This document shows, one piece after another, positions 26,715-37,824 of a stretch of DNA of 51,550 nt. The translations under genes and the position numbers were made by a program. Positions within the stretch are counted from its first letter, which is position 1. The number at the start of each line of letters is the position of its first letter. Under the pieces are notes generated by a model. The model saw only the letters and a list, made by a program, of their open reading frames with translations. It was not told where the DNA came from and made no database searches. Origin of the DNA: Cysteiniphilum halobium (GTDB taxonomy: Bacteria > Pseudomonadota > Gammaproteobacteria > Francisellales > Francisellaceae); contig NZ_QLIU01000027.1 in NCBI RefSeq assembly GCF_003574425.1, positions 1-51,550 on the forward strand. The letters are read 5' to 3'.

Positions 26715-27599
26715 ATGTGGAGTATTTTATCGTTAATCTTTGCTCAACTGGTGACAGGAGCCAATATCACCGGCTCCAAATTCTTGGTGTCACACTTATC
26801 AATTATTGCTTTGCTTGAAATACGCTTCATTGTCGGCAGTCTTGTACTTTTAGCTTGTATTCCCTTTATTAAGAAAACCAACACCTCGCATAGCACCATT
26901 TCATCGCTTAACAAAAAAGACTGGCTTGTGTTGATTGCGCAAGCCTTATGCGCGGGAATGTTCTTTAATCTTTTAATGCTCTCGGGTATTCAATTTACCA
27001 GTGCAAGTATGGCAGGACTTATCACCAGCACGCTGCCGGCGATGATTATTATTCTATCTTTCATTATTTTCCGCCAACGCATCACCCGTTTTAAAGCATT
27101 ATGTATCCTTTTTGCCACCATTGGATTAATTGCGATTAATGGTGCAAACCTCTCAAATAATGATTTTTCAGCACTATCAATTATCGGGGATGCAATCATT
27201 TTCTTAGCGATGATCCCTGAGGCGCTTTATTATGTGATTAGCAAATTTAAAAACAATCAATTGCCTGCGGTTAAATCTGCATTTTTGATGAACCTAATCA
27301 ATGCAATTGCAATGATTCCGCTGTCATTTTTTGCTAACTGGCATGAGCTACTTGGTTTGAGTTTTAATGCTTGTTTTGTATTATTTTTGGTATCAATTGC
27401 CTCAGCACTATTTTATCTTTTCTGGTTTATGGGGTGTGATCAAGTCAGTGCGAGTACTGCAGGACTTGTCACCGCAGCGATGCCGATCTCGACATTAGCA
27501 TTTTCATTTATTTTCTTAGGCGAACACATCACACTAGTGCAAGGCATTGGCACCTTGCTGATTTTACTGTCTATTGCATTTGGTGCCAGAAAAGGCTAA
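26715..27599 (+). CDS. DMT-family (EamA) transporter
   Basis: 294-aa inner-membrane protein with about ten hydrophobic helices in two similar halves, the EamA duplication. Each half ends with the typical pattern: SASMAGLITSTLPAMIIILSFIIFRQRI in the first and SASTAGLVTAAMPISTLAFSFIFLGEHIT in the second. Such proteins export amino acids, metabolites or drugs; the substrate cannot be told. ATG at 26715 follows GAGAGAG. It ends 122 bp from the convergent POT gene, with a palindromic repeat between them. Confidence 0.88.
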   Translation: MWSILSLIFAQLVTGANITGSKFLVSHLSIIALLEIRFIVGSLVLLACIPFIKKTNTSHSTISSLNKKDWLVLIAQALCAGMFFNLLMLSGIQFTSASMAGLITSTLPAMIIILSFIIFRQRITRFKALCILFATIGLIAINGANLSNNDFSALSIIGDAIIFLAMIPEALYYVISKFKNNQLPAVKSAFLMNLINAIAMIPLSFFANWHELLGLSFNACFVLFLVSIASALFYLFWFMGCDQVSASTAGLVTAAMPISTLAFSFIFLGEHITLVQGIGTLLILLSIAFGARKG

Positions 27600-27641
27600 T
27601 TATCGCTTAGTAACGATGTATAAATAAATTGCACCAGCTAG

Positions 27642-27697
27642 TTCCTCTTCCCTTGTGGGATCGCTCGTGCGACTTAAGCTGCACGGGTGAGGGGGAA
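27642..27697. repeat. Palindromic intergenic element between converging genes
   Basis: Arms TTCCTCTTCCCTTGTG (27642-27657) and CACGGGTGAGGGGGAA (27682-27697) pair over 16 positions, allowing G-T pairs. Inside is TCGCTCGTGCGA, a perfect 4-bp inner stem. It sits between the ends of the DMT and POT genes, the usual place of REP-like repeats, and could act as a bidirectional terminator. A shorter relative is seen at 7521-7556. Confidence 0.55.
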
Positions 27698-27721
27698 ATT
27701 AAAGCGCAACTTATTCTTGAT

Positions 27722-29134
27722 TCATCGCTTAGCAATCACAAATCTTCTTAGCAACAAACACAAGAAAGCACCGACAATAGTCAATACAATAAACAATTCT
27801 AAGCCTGATGACATCCCTGTTTTAATATTATAAATACTACCTGAAACAGGCGCCCACTGGGCAATGACACCAGCAAGTTTGCCACCAATTCCAAGCGTTA
27901 CCAGCCAAATTCCCATGTATAAAGAGACATAGTTAGGCGGTGCTAATTTTGTGATGAGTGACAAACCAATTGCTGATAATGACAACTCACTCACTGCCAT
28001 AATCAAAAACGCGATGATCATATATATTGCCGGGACTCCTTGGTCTTTAGAGGTTACCTGAATACCGATCCAAATCACCAAGAAAACAACAGCTAATAAG
28101 ATAAACCCAATATTAAATTTATCAATATCTTGCACAGCCTTGCCCTTATGCTCTAATGACAACCATAATTTCCCCATAAAGAATCCAAAGATCAGCACAC
28201 CAACTGACTCAAAACTTAAAAACTGCGAGGCTAAAATATGCCAACCGAAGAAATCATTGCTTACCCCTTTTGAAATAAACAGCAAGACTGAAATAAAGAT
28301 CTGAAAAAATAATGCCCAATATAAAATGGATAAGGCAAAGAAGATAAAGGCAACAATCACATTACGCCAGTATTTGTTTTGCGCTGAGACGAGCATGACG
28401 ATAAAACATCCCAAACCAGCGACAGTAATGGCAACATTGGCAATCATGGGATTTTTTAACACCAGAAAAACCACTACAAAATACACCACCAAGATTAAGG
28501 ATGTTTTAACAACAATTGCCAAATTGATCCTAACCTCTTTAATGTGTCTTGCCAAAATGAAAAAACCAACAGTTAGATTAATCAATACTAATATCGATAC
28601 AACCAAGCTTGAATAAAAGGGAGCCGCAAATCCATAGGCTTCACTTAAGTAAGAAGCGACAAGTAATGCGGCAAATCCACCTAAATTAATGCCTACATAA
28701 AAGATATTAAATCCAAAATCACGCTGACCTTCTGTTGCATCGGTCTTATCGTAAAATCGACCAATAAATGAGCTTATATTTGACTTAATCAACCCTGTAC
28801 TAATTGAAATAAACGAAAGGCCAAGAAAGAGTAGATTCTCAGAGTTTGCAATTGCTAACACTAAGCTGCCGGCAATCATAAATGCCACGCCAAGCGTTGC
28901 CGCACGATAATAGCTAATAAGCTTATCCGCAATATAACCACCAACAAGGGCCGAAATATACACCATGCTAAGCACTGTGCCAACGAGTGAAGCACCTTTT
29001 GCCTCAGGTAAATTAAATTTGTGAATTAAAAAGAAAATCAGTAATGACTGAATTACGTAGTAGCTATAGCGCTCGCCAAATTCAGTCAAACTTGCAATGG
29101 TTAGAACACTACCTTGCCCTTTCAATACGTTCAT
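27722..29134 (-). CDS. POT-family proton-dependent oligopeptide transporter
   Basis: 470-aa membrane protein of the major facilitator superfamily, POT/PTR branch, importing di- and tripeptides with protons. The first helix carries the ExxERxxYY proton-coupling motif (EFGERYSYYV). The PTR2 signature region follows as GQRDFGFNIFYVGINLGGFAALLVASYL, in which F-N-x-F-Y-x-x-I-N-L-G is conserved. About 14 helices are present. Francisella-like bacteria depend on imported peptides, which fits, but the substrate range is inferred. Confidence 0.9.
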   Translation of the reverse strand: MNVLKGQGSVLTIASLTEFGERYSYYVIQSLLIFFLIHKFNLPEAKGASLVGTVLSMVYISALVGGYIADKLISYYRAATLGVAFMIAGSLVLAIANSENLLFLGLSFISISTGLIKSNISSFIGRFYDKTDATEGQRDFGFNIFYVGINLGGFAALLVASYLSEAYGFAAPFYSSLVVSILVLINLTVGFFILARHIKEVRINLAIVVKTSLILVVYFVVVFLVLKNPMIANVAITVAGLGCFIVMLVSAQNKYWRNVIVAFIFFALSILYWALFFQIFISVLLFISKGVSNDFFGWHILASQFLSFESVGVLIFGFFMGKLWLSLEHKGKAVQDIDKFNIGFILLAVVFLVIWIGIQVTSKDQGVPAIYMIIAFLIMAVSELSLSAIGLSLITKLAPPNYVSLYMGIWLVTLGIGGKLAGVIAQWAPVSGSIYNIKTGMSSGLELFIVLTIVGAFLCLLLRRFVIAKR

Positions 29135-29249
29135 ATGTTTCTCTAATCATTTTCCCTAGAAAGGTGAACATTCGATAATAAAAGTAAGCAAAAAGCAAGA
29201 AATAAAAAAATTACTGACAATCAAGAGCTTATTATCCTTCCTATAAACT

Positions 29250-30311
29250 CTATGCCCAGTTCAAAATGACTTTTCCACATTGCCCTGATTTCATCAGTTC
29301 AAACCCTTGTAGAAAATCATCAACATGGAACTGATGTGTTATCACAGGGTTTACATTTAGGCCTGAGCCAACCATACTTGCCATTTTATACCAAGTTTCA
29401 TAGATTTCACGGCCATAAATCCCTTTTAAGTGCAAGCCTTTAAAAACAATATCGTTCCATGGCACAGTAACTTCTGCTCCACCAATGCCTAATAATGCTA
29501 TATTTCCACCATTATTCATCGTTTGAATCATGGCATTAATCGCAGCTTGATGGCCTGACATCTCAAGACCAACATCAAAGCCTTCAGTCATACCAAGCTT
29601 CTTCATTGTTTCTTTTAGTGCATGAGATTGCTCAGCCGCCGTTTTATAGCCTTTGACATTTAAAGCAACACTTGCACCCATTTTTCTTGCCAACTCTAAA
29701 CGGTAATCATTAATATCAGTAATCACAATATGCTTAGCACCAACATGCCGCGCAATTGCCACCGCCATAATACCTATGGGACCGGCTCCAGTAATAAGTA
29801 CATCTTCACCCGTAAGATCAAAAGATAGCGCTGTATGCACAGCATTACCAAAGGGATCAAACATACTGGCAATATCATCGTTAACATAGTCAGGAACTTT
29901 AAAAGTATTCTCCGCTGGAATTGCTAAATACTCAGCAAATGCACCTTGGCGATTAACACCAACACCGACCGTATTACGGCATAGATGACGCTTACCCGCG
30001 CGGCAATTGCGGCAAAACCCGCAAGTAATATGCCCCTCACCTGAAACACGATCCCCTATTTTAAAGCCTTTGACTTCGCAACCTAAACTCACGATCTCAC
30101 CAACAAACTCATGTCCAACTGCCATAGGTACTGGAATCGTTTTTTGCGACCATTCATCCCATAGATAAATATGCAAGTCTGTACCACAAATCGCTGTTTT
30201 TTTGACTTTGATCAATACATCATTATGCCCAACCTCAGGGACAAGCAGCTCAGTCATCCAAATACCTGGCTCGGCTTTAAGCTTAGATAATGCCTTCATT
30301 GTTTTGTGCAT
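29250..30311 (-). CDS. tdh: L-threonine 3-dehydrogenase
   Basis: Zinc- and NAD-dependent oxidation of L-threonine to 2-amino-3-ketobutyrate, the substrate of the neighbouring kbl product. Very close to E. coli Tdh throughout: [27 protein letters not shown] (catalytic zinc cysteine), GHEFVGE, the structural zinc cysteines in [15 protein letters not shown], and GAGPIG of the Rossmann fold. The start at 30311 has GGGGAT ten bases upstream, overlapping the kbl stop, so I keep the four extra residues (353 aa). The genes are 2 bp apart and certainly cotranscribed. Confidence 0.97.
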   Translation of the reverse strand: MHKTMKALSKLKAEPGIWMTELLVPEVGHNDVLIKVKKTAICGTDLHIYLWDEWSQKTIPVPMAVGHEFVGEIVSLGCEVKGFKIGDRVSGEGHITCGFCRNCRAGKRHLCRNTVGVGVNRQGAFAEYLAIPAENTFKVPDYVNDDIASMFDPFGNAVHTALSFDLTGEDVLITGAGPIGIMAVAIARHVGAKHIVITDINDYRLELARKMGASVALNVKGYKTAAEQSHALKETMKKLGMTEGFDVGLEMSGHQAAINAMIQTMNNGGNIALLGIGGAEVTVPWNDIVFKGLHLKGIYGREIYETWYKMASMVGSGLNVNPVITHQFHVDDFLQGFELMKSGQCGKVILNWA

Positions 30312-30313
30312 TT

Positions 30314-31507
30314 TTATATAATCCCCATTTCTTTGCCAACTTCAGTAAATGCTTGAACCGTTTTGTTAATCTGTTCAAGCGTATGTGCTGCTGACATCTG
30401 TGTACGAATACGTGCTAAGCCTTTTGGCACAACTGGATACGAAAATGCAATCACATAGACGCCCTTTTTAAGCAATTTTTCTGCCATTTCAGCCGCTTTT
30501 TTCTCTTCATATAACATCACTGGGATAATCGGATGCTCACCAGGAATAAGATCAAAACCTGCTGCTGTCATTTTTTGTCTGAAATGTTTTTGGTTGCGTT
30601 GCAACACATCGCGTCTCTCATCTGAACTCATCGCAAGCTTAATTGCCGCCATTGACGTTGCTGCAATCATCGGTGCCAATGCATTTGAAAACAGATAAGG
30701 GCGTGCTTTTTGTTTTAGCATTTCTGCAATTGGCGCTCGAGCTGACACAAAACCACCCGAGGCTCCACCTAACGCTTTACCTAAGGTGCTGGTAATAATA
30801 TCAACACGTCCCTCAACACCACAATAACTTGGTGTGCCACGCCCCTGCTCACCAATAAAGCCGGTAGCATGTGAGTCATCAACCATCACGATTGCATTAT
30901 ATTTATCCGCTAAATCACATACCCCTTGCAAGTTTGCAATAATACCATCCATAGAGAAAACACCATCTGTTACAATCAGCTTAAAACGTGCGCCTTTCTC
31001 ATCTGCTGCTTTTAACTGTGTTTCAAGATCGTGCATATCGTTATTTTTATAGCGAAAGCGCATCGCTTTACATAAACGCACACCATCGATAATACTCGCG
31101 TGATTTAACGCATCACTAATCACTGCATCTTCTGCGGTTAAGATAGATTCAAACACACCACCATTGGCATCAAAACATGATGGAAAAACGATTGTTTCTT
31201 CCATTTTTAGATATTGACTAATCAAATCTTCAAGCTCTCTATGAGGCGTTTGTGTACCACAAATAAAGCGCACAGATGCCGCACCATACCCGTATTGATC
31301 CAGTGCTTTTTTAGCGGTTTCTACCAGGTCTTTATTATCCGCAAGACCTAGATAATTATTCGCACAGAAATTAATAACATGTGCCCCATTTTTAAGCGTA
31401 ATATCTGACGACTGTGGTGAATTAATAATACGCTCACCTTTATAAGTTCCCGCTTCTTTAATTTCATTAATCCCTCGACGCAAATGATCATAAAACGCAC
31501 TATTCAT
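30314..31507 (-). CDS. kbl: 2-amino-3-ketobutyrate CoA ligase
   Basis: PLP enzyme that splits 2-amino-3-ketobutyrate with CoA into glycine and acetyl-CoA. 397 aa against 398 in E. coli. The PLP lysine is K244 in [29 protein letters not shown] carries the aspartate and histidine that hold the cofactor. It is the first gene of kbl-tdh, which turns threonine into glycine and acetyl-CoA. It is divergent from ftsK. Confidence 0.97.
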   Translation of the reverse strand: MNSAFYDHLRRGINEIKEAGTYKGERIINSPQSSDITLKNGAHVINFCANNYLGLADNKDLVETAKKALDQYGYGAASVRFICGTQTPHRELEDLISQYLKMEETIVFPSCFDANGGVFESILTAEDAVISDALNHASIIDGVRLCKAMRFRYKNNDMHDLETQLKAADEKGARFKLIVTDGVFSMDGIIANLQGVCDLADKYNAIVMVDDSHATGFIGEQGRGTPSYCGVEGRVDIITSTLGKALGGASGGFVSARAPIAEMLKQKARPYLFSNALAPMIAATSMAAIKLAMSSDERRDVLQRNQKHFRQKMTAAGFDLIPGEHPIIPVMLYEEKKAAEMAEKLLKKGVYVIAFSYPVVPKGLARIRTQMSAAHTLEQINKTVQAFTEVGKEMGII

Positions 31508-31622
31508 CTTAAGTTTCCTTTTGTTAGCTTTTTAATACCAAATACACTTGCGCCATTCTACCTGAGAAGAGCTACAAGCGACAAGTTTAACTGTTAATCT
31601 CTTAACATTCCGGCAAAACGAG

Positions 31623-31652
31623 TTGCTTGGATTGTTTTGCCCTTGGTATGAT
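31623..31652 (+). promoter_or_regulatory. Candidate ftsK promoter
   Basis: TTGCTT (31623-31628), an 18-base spacer and TATGAT (31647-31652), preceded by GG. It lies 38 bp before the ftsK GTG. Confidence 0.5.
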
Positions 31653-31689
31653 AAGAGCGTTTAATCTTGATGAACATGAGGAATGAATA

Positions 31690-34239
31690 GTGGCGCTGCT
31701 GCGTAAAAGTAAAAAAAACACATCATCAAAAGCGGATTCTAAGAAAACTAAAACCGCTAAAATAGCAAAGCAATCTGCCAATCAAGCAACACCTAAAAAA
31801 GAGCTTCATCCACTTTTGGTTGATCGCTTACGCATTACTTGGCTTGTATTGATGGGCGCAATCACCTTGTTTTTATTATTATCACTTTTTTCATATAACA
31901 GTAATGATCCAGGATGGACGATTGCTCAATCACAAGATAAAGTCTATAACTACGCAGGGATTGTCGGCGCTTATACTGCCAATGTCATCTTGAGCATCTG
32001 CGGCGTCTTTGGTTTTTTAATTCCCTTTTTATTGGTTTATGGCATCTGGCAGCTTTTTCTTGAGCGTAAAAACTTTGCTGAAAGCAGTATTCTACTGATG
32101 CTCATGCGCTTTGCCGGTGCTATTTTATTAGTCTTCTCAGGTAGTGGGCTAGCACAAATCGCACTGTCTTTTTTTAGTGTTTACATGCCTGAAGGCGCCG
32201 GTGGCATTCTCGGGCAAGAAGTCGCTAAATATGCAATCTTATATCTTAGTACCGCCGGAAGTATTTTGGTACTTATCGTTGCTTTTGCCTTAGGCTTAAC
32301 CTTATTCTCCGGTGGTTTTTGGATTCGCGTGCTTGCTGCCCTTATTCGTTTTATTGTGATGACAATAAAAGATTTTTTCACAACTTCTGCTGAAGAAAAA
32401 GAACAAAAGGCACTTGAACGCGCTAAACGTAAGGAACAAAAAAAAGCACTAAAAGAGCAAAAGCTACTGGCAAAAAGTGCTGACAAAGAAAAGAAGACTC
32501 AATTACATCAAGATGGCTTTATCGCTGAGAATGATACACTTGATAGCCTTAATTACAATGACCCTGGAATTAATCAGGGTATTGATGATCGCGATATCTC
32601 TTTTGCTCCTTTTGATGATGAATTCACACCAACATCACTTACAAAAGAGCTTGATGATGAAGCGTTTACTGAGTTAGATAACTCTCCTTTGCCTACACCT
32701 ACAACAACATCTGCAGTATCTAATAAGGAAATAAAACCTAAAAAATTTAAAAATAAAACCGATAAGATTACCGGTCTGCCATCATTAGATTTATTGGATA
32801 ACCCCGAAGCGAAAAAAGAGCAGATTTCCAAAGAGTTTTTACAGAAGATGGCTCTATTAGTTGAGGAAAAACTTGCTGATTTTGGTGTGCAAGTTAAAGT
32901 CGTTGGCAGTTACCCAGGACCGGTGATCACGCGCTTTGAAGTTGAGCTTGCCCCCGGTGTCAAAGTCAGCAAATTAAGTGGATTAGCACAGGATTTAGCG
33001 CGTTCACTCTCCGCGGCACGCGTGCGTGTCGTTGAGGTGATTCCTGGCAAACCCTATGTTGGTCTTGAACTGCCTAACCAAAAGCGTGAAATGGTGCGTT
33101 TAAAAGAAGTTCTCGCACACAAAAAGTTTATTGAATCAAGCTCACCACTGACTATGGGGTTAGGTGTCGATATTGCAGGGACTCCCGAGACTGCTAATCT
33201 TGCCAAAATGCCACATTTATTGGTTGCAGGAACGACTGGTTCAGGTAAATCTGTTGGTGTAAATGCGATGATTATCAGCATGCTTTATAAATCAACACCC
33301 GATGATCTGCGTCTTATTATGATAGATCCAAAGATGCTTGAGCTATCAATTTATGAGGGAATTCCGCATCTTCTCACACCGGTTGTTACTGATATGAACG
33401 AAGCTGCCAATGCCCTACGCTGGTGTGTTAAAGAAATGGATCGACGTTATGAGCTTATGGCAGCAACGGGTGTTAGAAATATCGCTGGATTAAATGAAAA
33501 AGTCCTTGAAGCAGAAAAGTCAGGCGAACCGATGAAAGATCCACTATGGCTTAAACTGCGCCCTGGGCACGATGAAGATGCACCATGTTTAGAAAAATTG
33601 CCTTATATCGTTGTTATTGCTGATGAATTTGCCGATATGATAATGGTTGTTGGCAAAAAAGTTGAAGAGCTCATTGCACGTTTGGCACAAAAAGCGCGTG
33701 CAGCAGGCATTCACTTGATCCTTGCAACACAACGCCCATCCGTCGATGTCGTAACCGGTTTAATTAAAGCCAATATCCCAACACGCATTGCTTTTCAAGT
33801 ATCATCCAAAATTGATTCACGCACCATTTTAGATCAACAAGGCGCTGAACAGCTATTAGGTCATGGCGATATGCTTTATCTGCCACCTGGCTCAGGCGTG
33901 CCAACACGCGTGCATGGTGCTTTTGTTGATGATGATGAGGTACATCGTGTTGTTGGCGCATGGAAAGAAATGGGCGAACCTGAGTATATTGATAGCATCA
34001 CTGCTAGCGAGGATGAAGAAGGTAGCGATGGAGAAGGAGGAGTTGATAGTTCTGATCCACTATATGATGAAGCTGTTAAAATCGTGCTTGAAACTCAACG
34101 CGCCTCAATTTCAAACATTCAACGCCGATTACGCATTGGCTATAACCGCTCGGCACGTTTAATCGAAGAGATGGAGGCAGCTGGTCTTGTTAGTGAAATG
34201 CAAAGCAATGGTATGCGCGAAGTACTAGTAAAAAGGTGA
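31690..34239 (+). CDS. ftsK: DNA translocase FtsK
   Basis: Septal DNA pump that clears chromosome ends during division and activates XerCD at dif. 849 aa, with a short linker compared with E. coli (1329 aa). Four hydrophobic helices lie in the first 230 residues, then a charged linker of about 150 residues, then the motor with Walker A GTTGSGKS near 513-520, [14 protein letters not shown] (Walker B) and [21 protein letters not shown]. The C-terminal winged-helix gamma domain ([21 protein letters not shown]) recognises KOPS. The start is GTG with GAGGA upstream. lolA follows directly. Confidence 0.97.
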   Translation: MALLRKSKKNTSSKADSKKTKTAKIAKQSANQATPKKELHPLLVDRLRITWLVLMGAITLFLLLSLFSYNSNDPGWTIAQSQDKVYNYAGIVGAYTANVILSICGVFGFLIPFLLVYGIWQLFLERKNFAESSILLMLMRFAGAILLVFSGSGLAQIALSFFSVYMPEGAGGILGQEVAKYAILYLSTAGSILVLIVAFALGLTLFSGGFWIRVLAALIRFIVMTIKDFFTTSAEEKEQKALERAKRKEQKKALKEQKLLAKSADKEKKTQLHQDGFIAENDTLDSLNYNDPGINQGIDDRDISFAPFDDEFTPTSLTKELDDEAFTELDNSPLPTPTTTSAVSNKEIKPKKFKNKTDKITGLPSLDLLDNPEAKKEQISKEFLQKMALLVEEKLADFGVQVKVVGSYPGPVITRFEVELAPGVKVSKLSGLAQDLARSLSAARVRVVEVIPGKPYVGLELPNQKREMVRLKEVLAHKKFIESSSPLTMGLGVDIAGTPETANLAKMPHLLVAGTTGSGKSVGVNAMIISMLYKSTPDDLRLIMIDPKMLELSIYEGIPHLLTPVVTDMNEAANALRWCVKEMDRRYELMAATGVRNIAGLNEKVLEAEKSGEPMKDPLWLKLRPGHDEDAPCLEKLPYIVVIADEFADMIMVVGKKVEELIARLAQKARAAGIHLILATQRPSVDVVTGLIKANIPTRIAFQVSSKIDSRTILDQQGAEQLLGHGDMLYLPPGSGVPTRVHGAFVDDDEVHRVVGAWKEMGEPEYIDSITASEDEEGSDGEGGVDSSDPLYDEAVKIVLETQRASISNIQRRLRIGYNRSARLIEEMEAAGLVSEMQSNGMREVLVKR

Positions 34240-34244
34240 TAAAA

Positions 34245-34946
34245 ATGAGTGACTTTAAAAACATATGCCAACTGATTAAATACAGTGTCTTAAGTGTAGC
34301 ATCAATTTCTGCACTCTCTGGCGCACTACTTAACCCTGCGTTTGCACAGGATAAAAGCAATACCACAACAGTAACTAAAACTGCAATAAAAGAGGGCAAT
34401 GACTCTGAGAGCGTGCTATTTAAACTATTAACTGATCTTAAAAACATGCATGCCAAGTTTCGTCAAAGTTTGATCAATCCACAACAAGGTATTAAAGAAA
34501 TTAGCACTGGTGAGTTATGGGTCAGTAAACCAAGCTTCTTTAAATGGCAAGTTGAGTCCCCACAAAAACAGATGTTGTTATCTAATGGTCAAAAGCTGTG
34601 GAATTATGACGAAGATTTAGAGCAAGTCACAATCAGTGAAGTGCCTAAAAACATCTCGCAAGCACCATACTTACTGTTATTAACTGGGGATAGTAAGATA
34701 TTACAAAAGCTCTTTAGCATGACACAAAATGGCAAACATACTTATCGCTTGACACCTAAAGTGAATGATCAGTCTTTGATAAAATATATCGACATTACTT
34801 TCGCTGGTGATACACCAAAATCAATGCTAATCCAAACAGAGGTTGGACAATCAACGCACATTGAGTTTTATGATATTTCAACCGCAAAAATCCCGACGAA
34901 AACCTATGATTTCACGCCACCTAAAGGCGTTGATGTATTAGGTTAA
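34245..34946 (+). CDS. lolA: Outer-membrane lipoprotein carrier LolA
   Basis: Periplasmic chaperone carrying lipoproteins from LolCDE to the outer membrane. A signal peptide is visible (hydrophobic YSVLSVASISALSGALL, then PAFAQ cleavage site). The mature part has KFRQSL, STGELWVSKPSFFKWQVESP and LWNYDEDLEQVTI, the LolA pattern. The frame can start with GTG at 34236 inside the ftsK stop, but ATG 34245 with AAAAGG eight bases upstream is better. ftsK-lolA adjacency is classic for gammaproteobacteria and supports the call. Confidence 0.92.
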   Translation: MSDFKNICQLIKYSVLSVASISALSGALLNPAFAQDKSNTTTVTKTAIKEGNDSESVLFKLLTDLKNMHAKFRQSLINPQQGIKEISTGELWVSKPSFFKWQVESPQKQMLLSNGQKLWNYDEDLEQVTISEVPKNISQAPYLLLLTGDSKILQKLFSMTQNGKHTYRLTPKVNDQSLIKYIDITFAGDTPKSMLIQTEVGQSTHIEFYDISTAKIPTKTYDFTPPKGVDVLG

Positions 34947-35037
34947 AAGTAACTTTAGCAGCATCTTTTTCCATGATAAATCACTATGTAGGGGCACATT
35001 GCATAAGCCTTTCAAGACATAATTAACAAGGATACTC

Positions 35038-36252
35038 ATGCACACACTTGAGACGCTTAAACATCTGTTTGCTCTACCACTAGATAACCCTGTGAGCATT
35101 TTTGCCGTTGTTTTAGTGCTTATTCTTACGGTTAAAGTAATTTGTCATTATAGCAAAATACCTAGCATCATCGGACTGATTATCATCGGCATCATAGTAG
35201 GGCCTCATGCACTAAATATCTTGGATCAAAACCTTGCTGTAACTATTTTTGCAACTACTGGGCTTCTTTATATTATGTTTTTAGCAGGTCTTGAGCTTGA
35301 GATGAAAGAATTTAAACTGCATAAACGCAAAAGCATGCTCTTTGGCATACTAACCTTTATCATCCCTTTTGCCATAGGCTTCCCAGTATTTTATTATGGA
35401 TTTGATTTTCAAGCCAGTGCGGCAATTTTAGTTGCCATTATGTTTTCAACCCATACCTTAATCGCTTATCCTATGGTCAGCAAAAAAGGCCACGCCAAGC
35501 GTCAAGCAGTTGCTATTGCCGTGGGTGGCACGATTATTACCGACACGGTGGTATTGCTTATTTTGGCCTTTGTTACCGGGCTTCACCAAGAAGGCAGCAA
35601 CATTGTAATGCTGATAAGTCTTGTGATTGGTTTTATCCTTTTTAGTCTGATTGCCTTTGTTATTATTCCCTATATTGCTAAAGGTTTTTTCTATCTTTTT
35701 GCACGCAAGAAAAGTCTACATTACACTTTTGTGTTATTAGTCGTTTTTCTCTTAGCATTACTTGCTGAGATCATCGGTGTTGATGCGATCATTGGCGCAT
35801 TTTTTGCCGGCCTTGCCTTAAACCGTTTTGTTGCCAAAAAGAAAAAGTTAAAAGCAGAAATCCATTTTATCGGTGATACCTTATTTATTCCGGTTTTTCT
35901 CATTAGCGTTGGTATGATCGTTGATTTACATATACTTGTTGATATTCACTATGTCTTAGATACTGCTATTACATTGATTATTGTTGCCCTTTTAAGTAAA
36001 TGGCTTGCTGCGAAATTCACTCAATTTATGCTTAAGCTATCCCCACTTGATGGAAATTTAATCTTTGGTTTAAGCAGCGCGCACGCTGCTGCAACTTTAG
36101 CTATCATCCTGGTTGGTTATAAAACCGGTATTTTAAGTAATGCCATTTTAAACAGTACTATTTTGCTGATTTTAACCAGCTGTTTAACAGCCTCATTAGT
36201 TACTGCAAACACACTCAAACGATTGACAAAAAAGGAGTCTCATGATGTCTAG
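35038..36252 (+). CDS. CPA2-family cation:proton antiporter
   Basis: 404-aa membrane protein of about 12 helices from the Kef/NapA branch (Na_H_Exchanger domain). Typical stretches are KIPSIIGLIIIGIIVGPHAL near 40-60, FLAGLELEMKEF, and the pore motif in IIGVDAIIGAFFAGLALNRF with its acidic residue. It lacks the C-terminal nucleotide-binding RCK domain of KefB and KefC, so it may be a plain Na+ or K+/H+ exchanger. Its end overlaps the next gene by 11 bp, suggesting cotranscription. Confidence 0.88.
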   Translation: MHTLETLKHLFALPLDNPVSIFAVVLVLILTVKVICHYSKIPSIIGLIIIGIIVGPHALNILDQNLAVTIFATTGLLYIMFLAGLELEMKEFKLHKRKSMLFGILTFIIPFAIGFPVFYYGFDFQASAAILVAIMFSTHTLIAYPMVSKKGHAKRQAVAIAVGGTIITDTVVLLILAFVTGLHQEGSNIVMLISLVIGFILFSLIAFVIIPYIAKGFFYLFARKKSLHYTFVLLVVFLLALLAEIIGVDAIIGAFFAGLALNRFVAKKKKLKAEIHFIGDTLFIPVFLISVGMIVDLHILVDIHYVLDTAITLIIVALLSKWLAAKFTQFMLKLSPLDGNLIFGLSSAHAAATLAIILVGYKTGILSNAILNSTILLILTSCLTASLVTANTLKRLTKKESHDV

Positions 36253-37426
36253 TATCATTGATCACTTAACGATTGATCAAAATTATTTACGCGAAGTACG
36301 TGAGCATATTCACCGCCACCCTGAACTGGGCTTTGATGTTGAGAATACCGCAGATTTTATTGCGAACAAACTACAAAAGCTTGGGCTAGAGGTTAAACGT
36401 AATATCGGTAAAACAGGGCTTATCGCTGATTTGATCGTCAACCCTGATTATCCGATGATTGCACTGCGTGCTGATATGGACGCATTACCAATACACGAGC
36501 AAAACACTTGTAACTATAAGTCAACCATTAATGGTAAAGCACATATGTGCGGGCATGATGCGCATTGTGCGATGGTGCTAACCACAGCACACACCTTGAT
36601 TACGCAAAAAGCAGCATTGAAGATTAATGTACGCTTTTTATTTCAACCTTCTGAAGAGGTTTTACCCGGTGGCGCACCCGCTATGATCAAAGATGGTGCA
36701 TTAGTGGGCATTAGCGCTATTTATGGTATTCATGTATTCCCGTCAATTGATGAAGGGAAAATGCAAATTTGCCAACCTGTTGCCCTAGCTGGTGTCGATC
36801 TATTTGATCTCACATTTATTGGTAAAGGCGGACATGCTAGTACACCATGCACCACAAATGATCCGATGATCATGGCAACACAGTTTGTCAATGCACTGCA
36901 AACGATTGTTTCAAGAAACCTTTCAAGCTTTGACCCTGCAGTAGTATCAGTCACTGCACTTAATATCGGTAGTGCTTATAATGTGATTGCTGATAAAGCT
37001 AAGCTTAAGGGATGCATTCGCTATCTTAGCCAGCCAGCACGTGAGCTCGTTAAAAAGCGACTATATGAGATTGCCAGTGGCGTTGCGCATACTTATGCTG
37101 GATCCGTCGAAATAAATTATTTACCAGGGTACCCTGAAACGCAAAATGACACAAACTGTGCACAAAAATCCATTCTTGCAGCACAAAAAGTTGTGGGTAA
37201 GAAAAATACTCTGTTATCGCACATCCCATGGATGGCATCAGAAGACTTTTCATACTTTGCCAAAGAAATCCCTGCATGCTATGCATTTTTAGGGGTACGC
37301 AATGAGGCTTGTGGCTTTACCTCGATGGTGCACGAACCGACCTTTGATTTATCTATTGATGCTATGATCTATGGTGTGAAGTATTATCTAGCATTGTGCT
37401 TAAGCTATCATTCTAAGTCATCATAA
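36242..37426 (+). CDS. M20-family amidohydrolase/aminoacylase
   Basis: 394-aa metal-dependent hydrolase of the M20D group (hippurate hydrolase, N-acetyl-amino acid deacetylase and relatives). Motifs are HRHPELGFDVENT (24-36), ALRADMDALPI (75-84), HMCGHDAH (101-108, metal C103 and H105), PSEEV (136-140, catalytic and metal glutamates) and GIHVFP. The closing HEPTFDLS holds a further metal histidine. The exact substrate cannot be read from the sequence. Translation is probably coupled to the antiporter gene. Confidence 0.9.
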   Translation: MMSSIIDHLTIDQNYLREVREHIHRHPELGFDVENTADFIANKLQKLGLEVKRNIGKTGLIADLIVNPDYPMIALRADMDALPIHEQNTCNYKSTINGKAHMCGHDAHCAMVLTTAHTLITQKAALKINVRFLFQPSEEVLPGGAPAMIKDGALVGISAIYGIHVFPSIDEGKMQICQPVALAGVDLFDLTFIGKGGHASTPCTTNDPMIMATQFVNALQTIVSRNLSSFDPAVVSVTALNIGSAYNVIADKAKLKGCIRYLSQPARELVKKRLYEIASGVAHTYAGSVEINYLPGYPETQNDTNCAQKSILAAQKVVGKKNTLLSHIPWMASEDFSYFAKEIPACYAFLGVRNEACGFTSMVHEPTFDLSIDAMIYGVKYYLALCLSYHSKSS

Positions 37427-37440
37427 AGAAAGCTTAAACA

Positions 37441-37824
37441 TTATGCTTTTTGTGTTTTGTTAAACCAACGCAATGCCTTTGGTTGATAAAGAATATAAAA
37501 AGCCGCTATGATTAAAATAATTTCAATAAACACTAACCAAAAGTTAAGCGGATGTCCCATATGTTCTGGCAAATAAAAGATTAAAAATGCATACCAAATA
37601 ATGGCCAAAACAATATAAACCCATCTTGCTGCCTTAACCCCCAAACTAATTACAAACGCCACCAGAATCAGCAAGACATAGGCAACTACATCAAGCCAAA
37701 CATGCGCCATCGGCACCATTACCAAAGTCGATGAGGTCATCAAATCCAAAAGCCCCAAGATGCTAGCACCATAAAGCATCCAAATGGCTGCATACACGCG
37801 TTTTGGTCTAATCACTTTATTCAT
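37441..37824 (-). CDS. Four-helix membrane protein of unknown function
   Basis: 127 aa with four hydrophobic helices: IWMLYGASILGLLDLM, WLDVVAYVLLILVAFVISLG, WVYIVLAIIWYAFLIFYL and FWLVFIEIILIIAAFYIL. The tail is basic (QPKALRWFNKTQKA). I do not recognise a family with certainty; it resembles small unassigned integral membrane proteins. It has an AAGGAG ribosome site upstream and faces the M20 gene with 14 bp between stops. A weak stem AAAGC/GCTTT over the gap, followed by T-rich sequence, might end both. Confidence 0.65.
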   Translation of the reverse strand: MNKVIRPKRVYAAIWMLYGASILGLLDLMTSSTLVMVPMAHVWLDVVAYVLLILVAFVISLGVKAARWVYIVLAIIWYAFLIFYLPEHMGHPLNFWLVFIEIILIIAAFYILYQPKALRWFNKTQKA

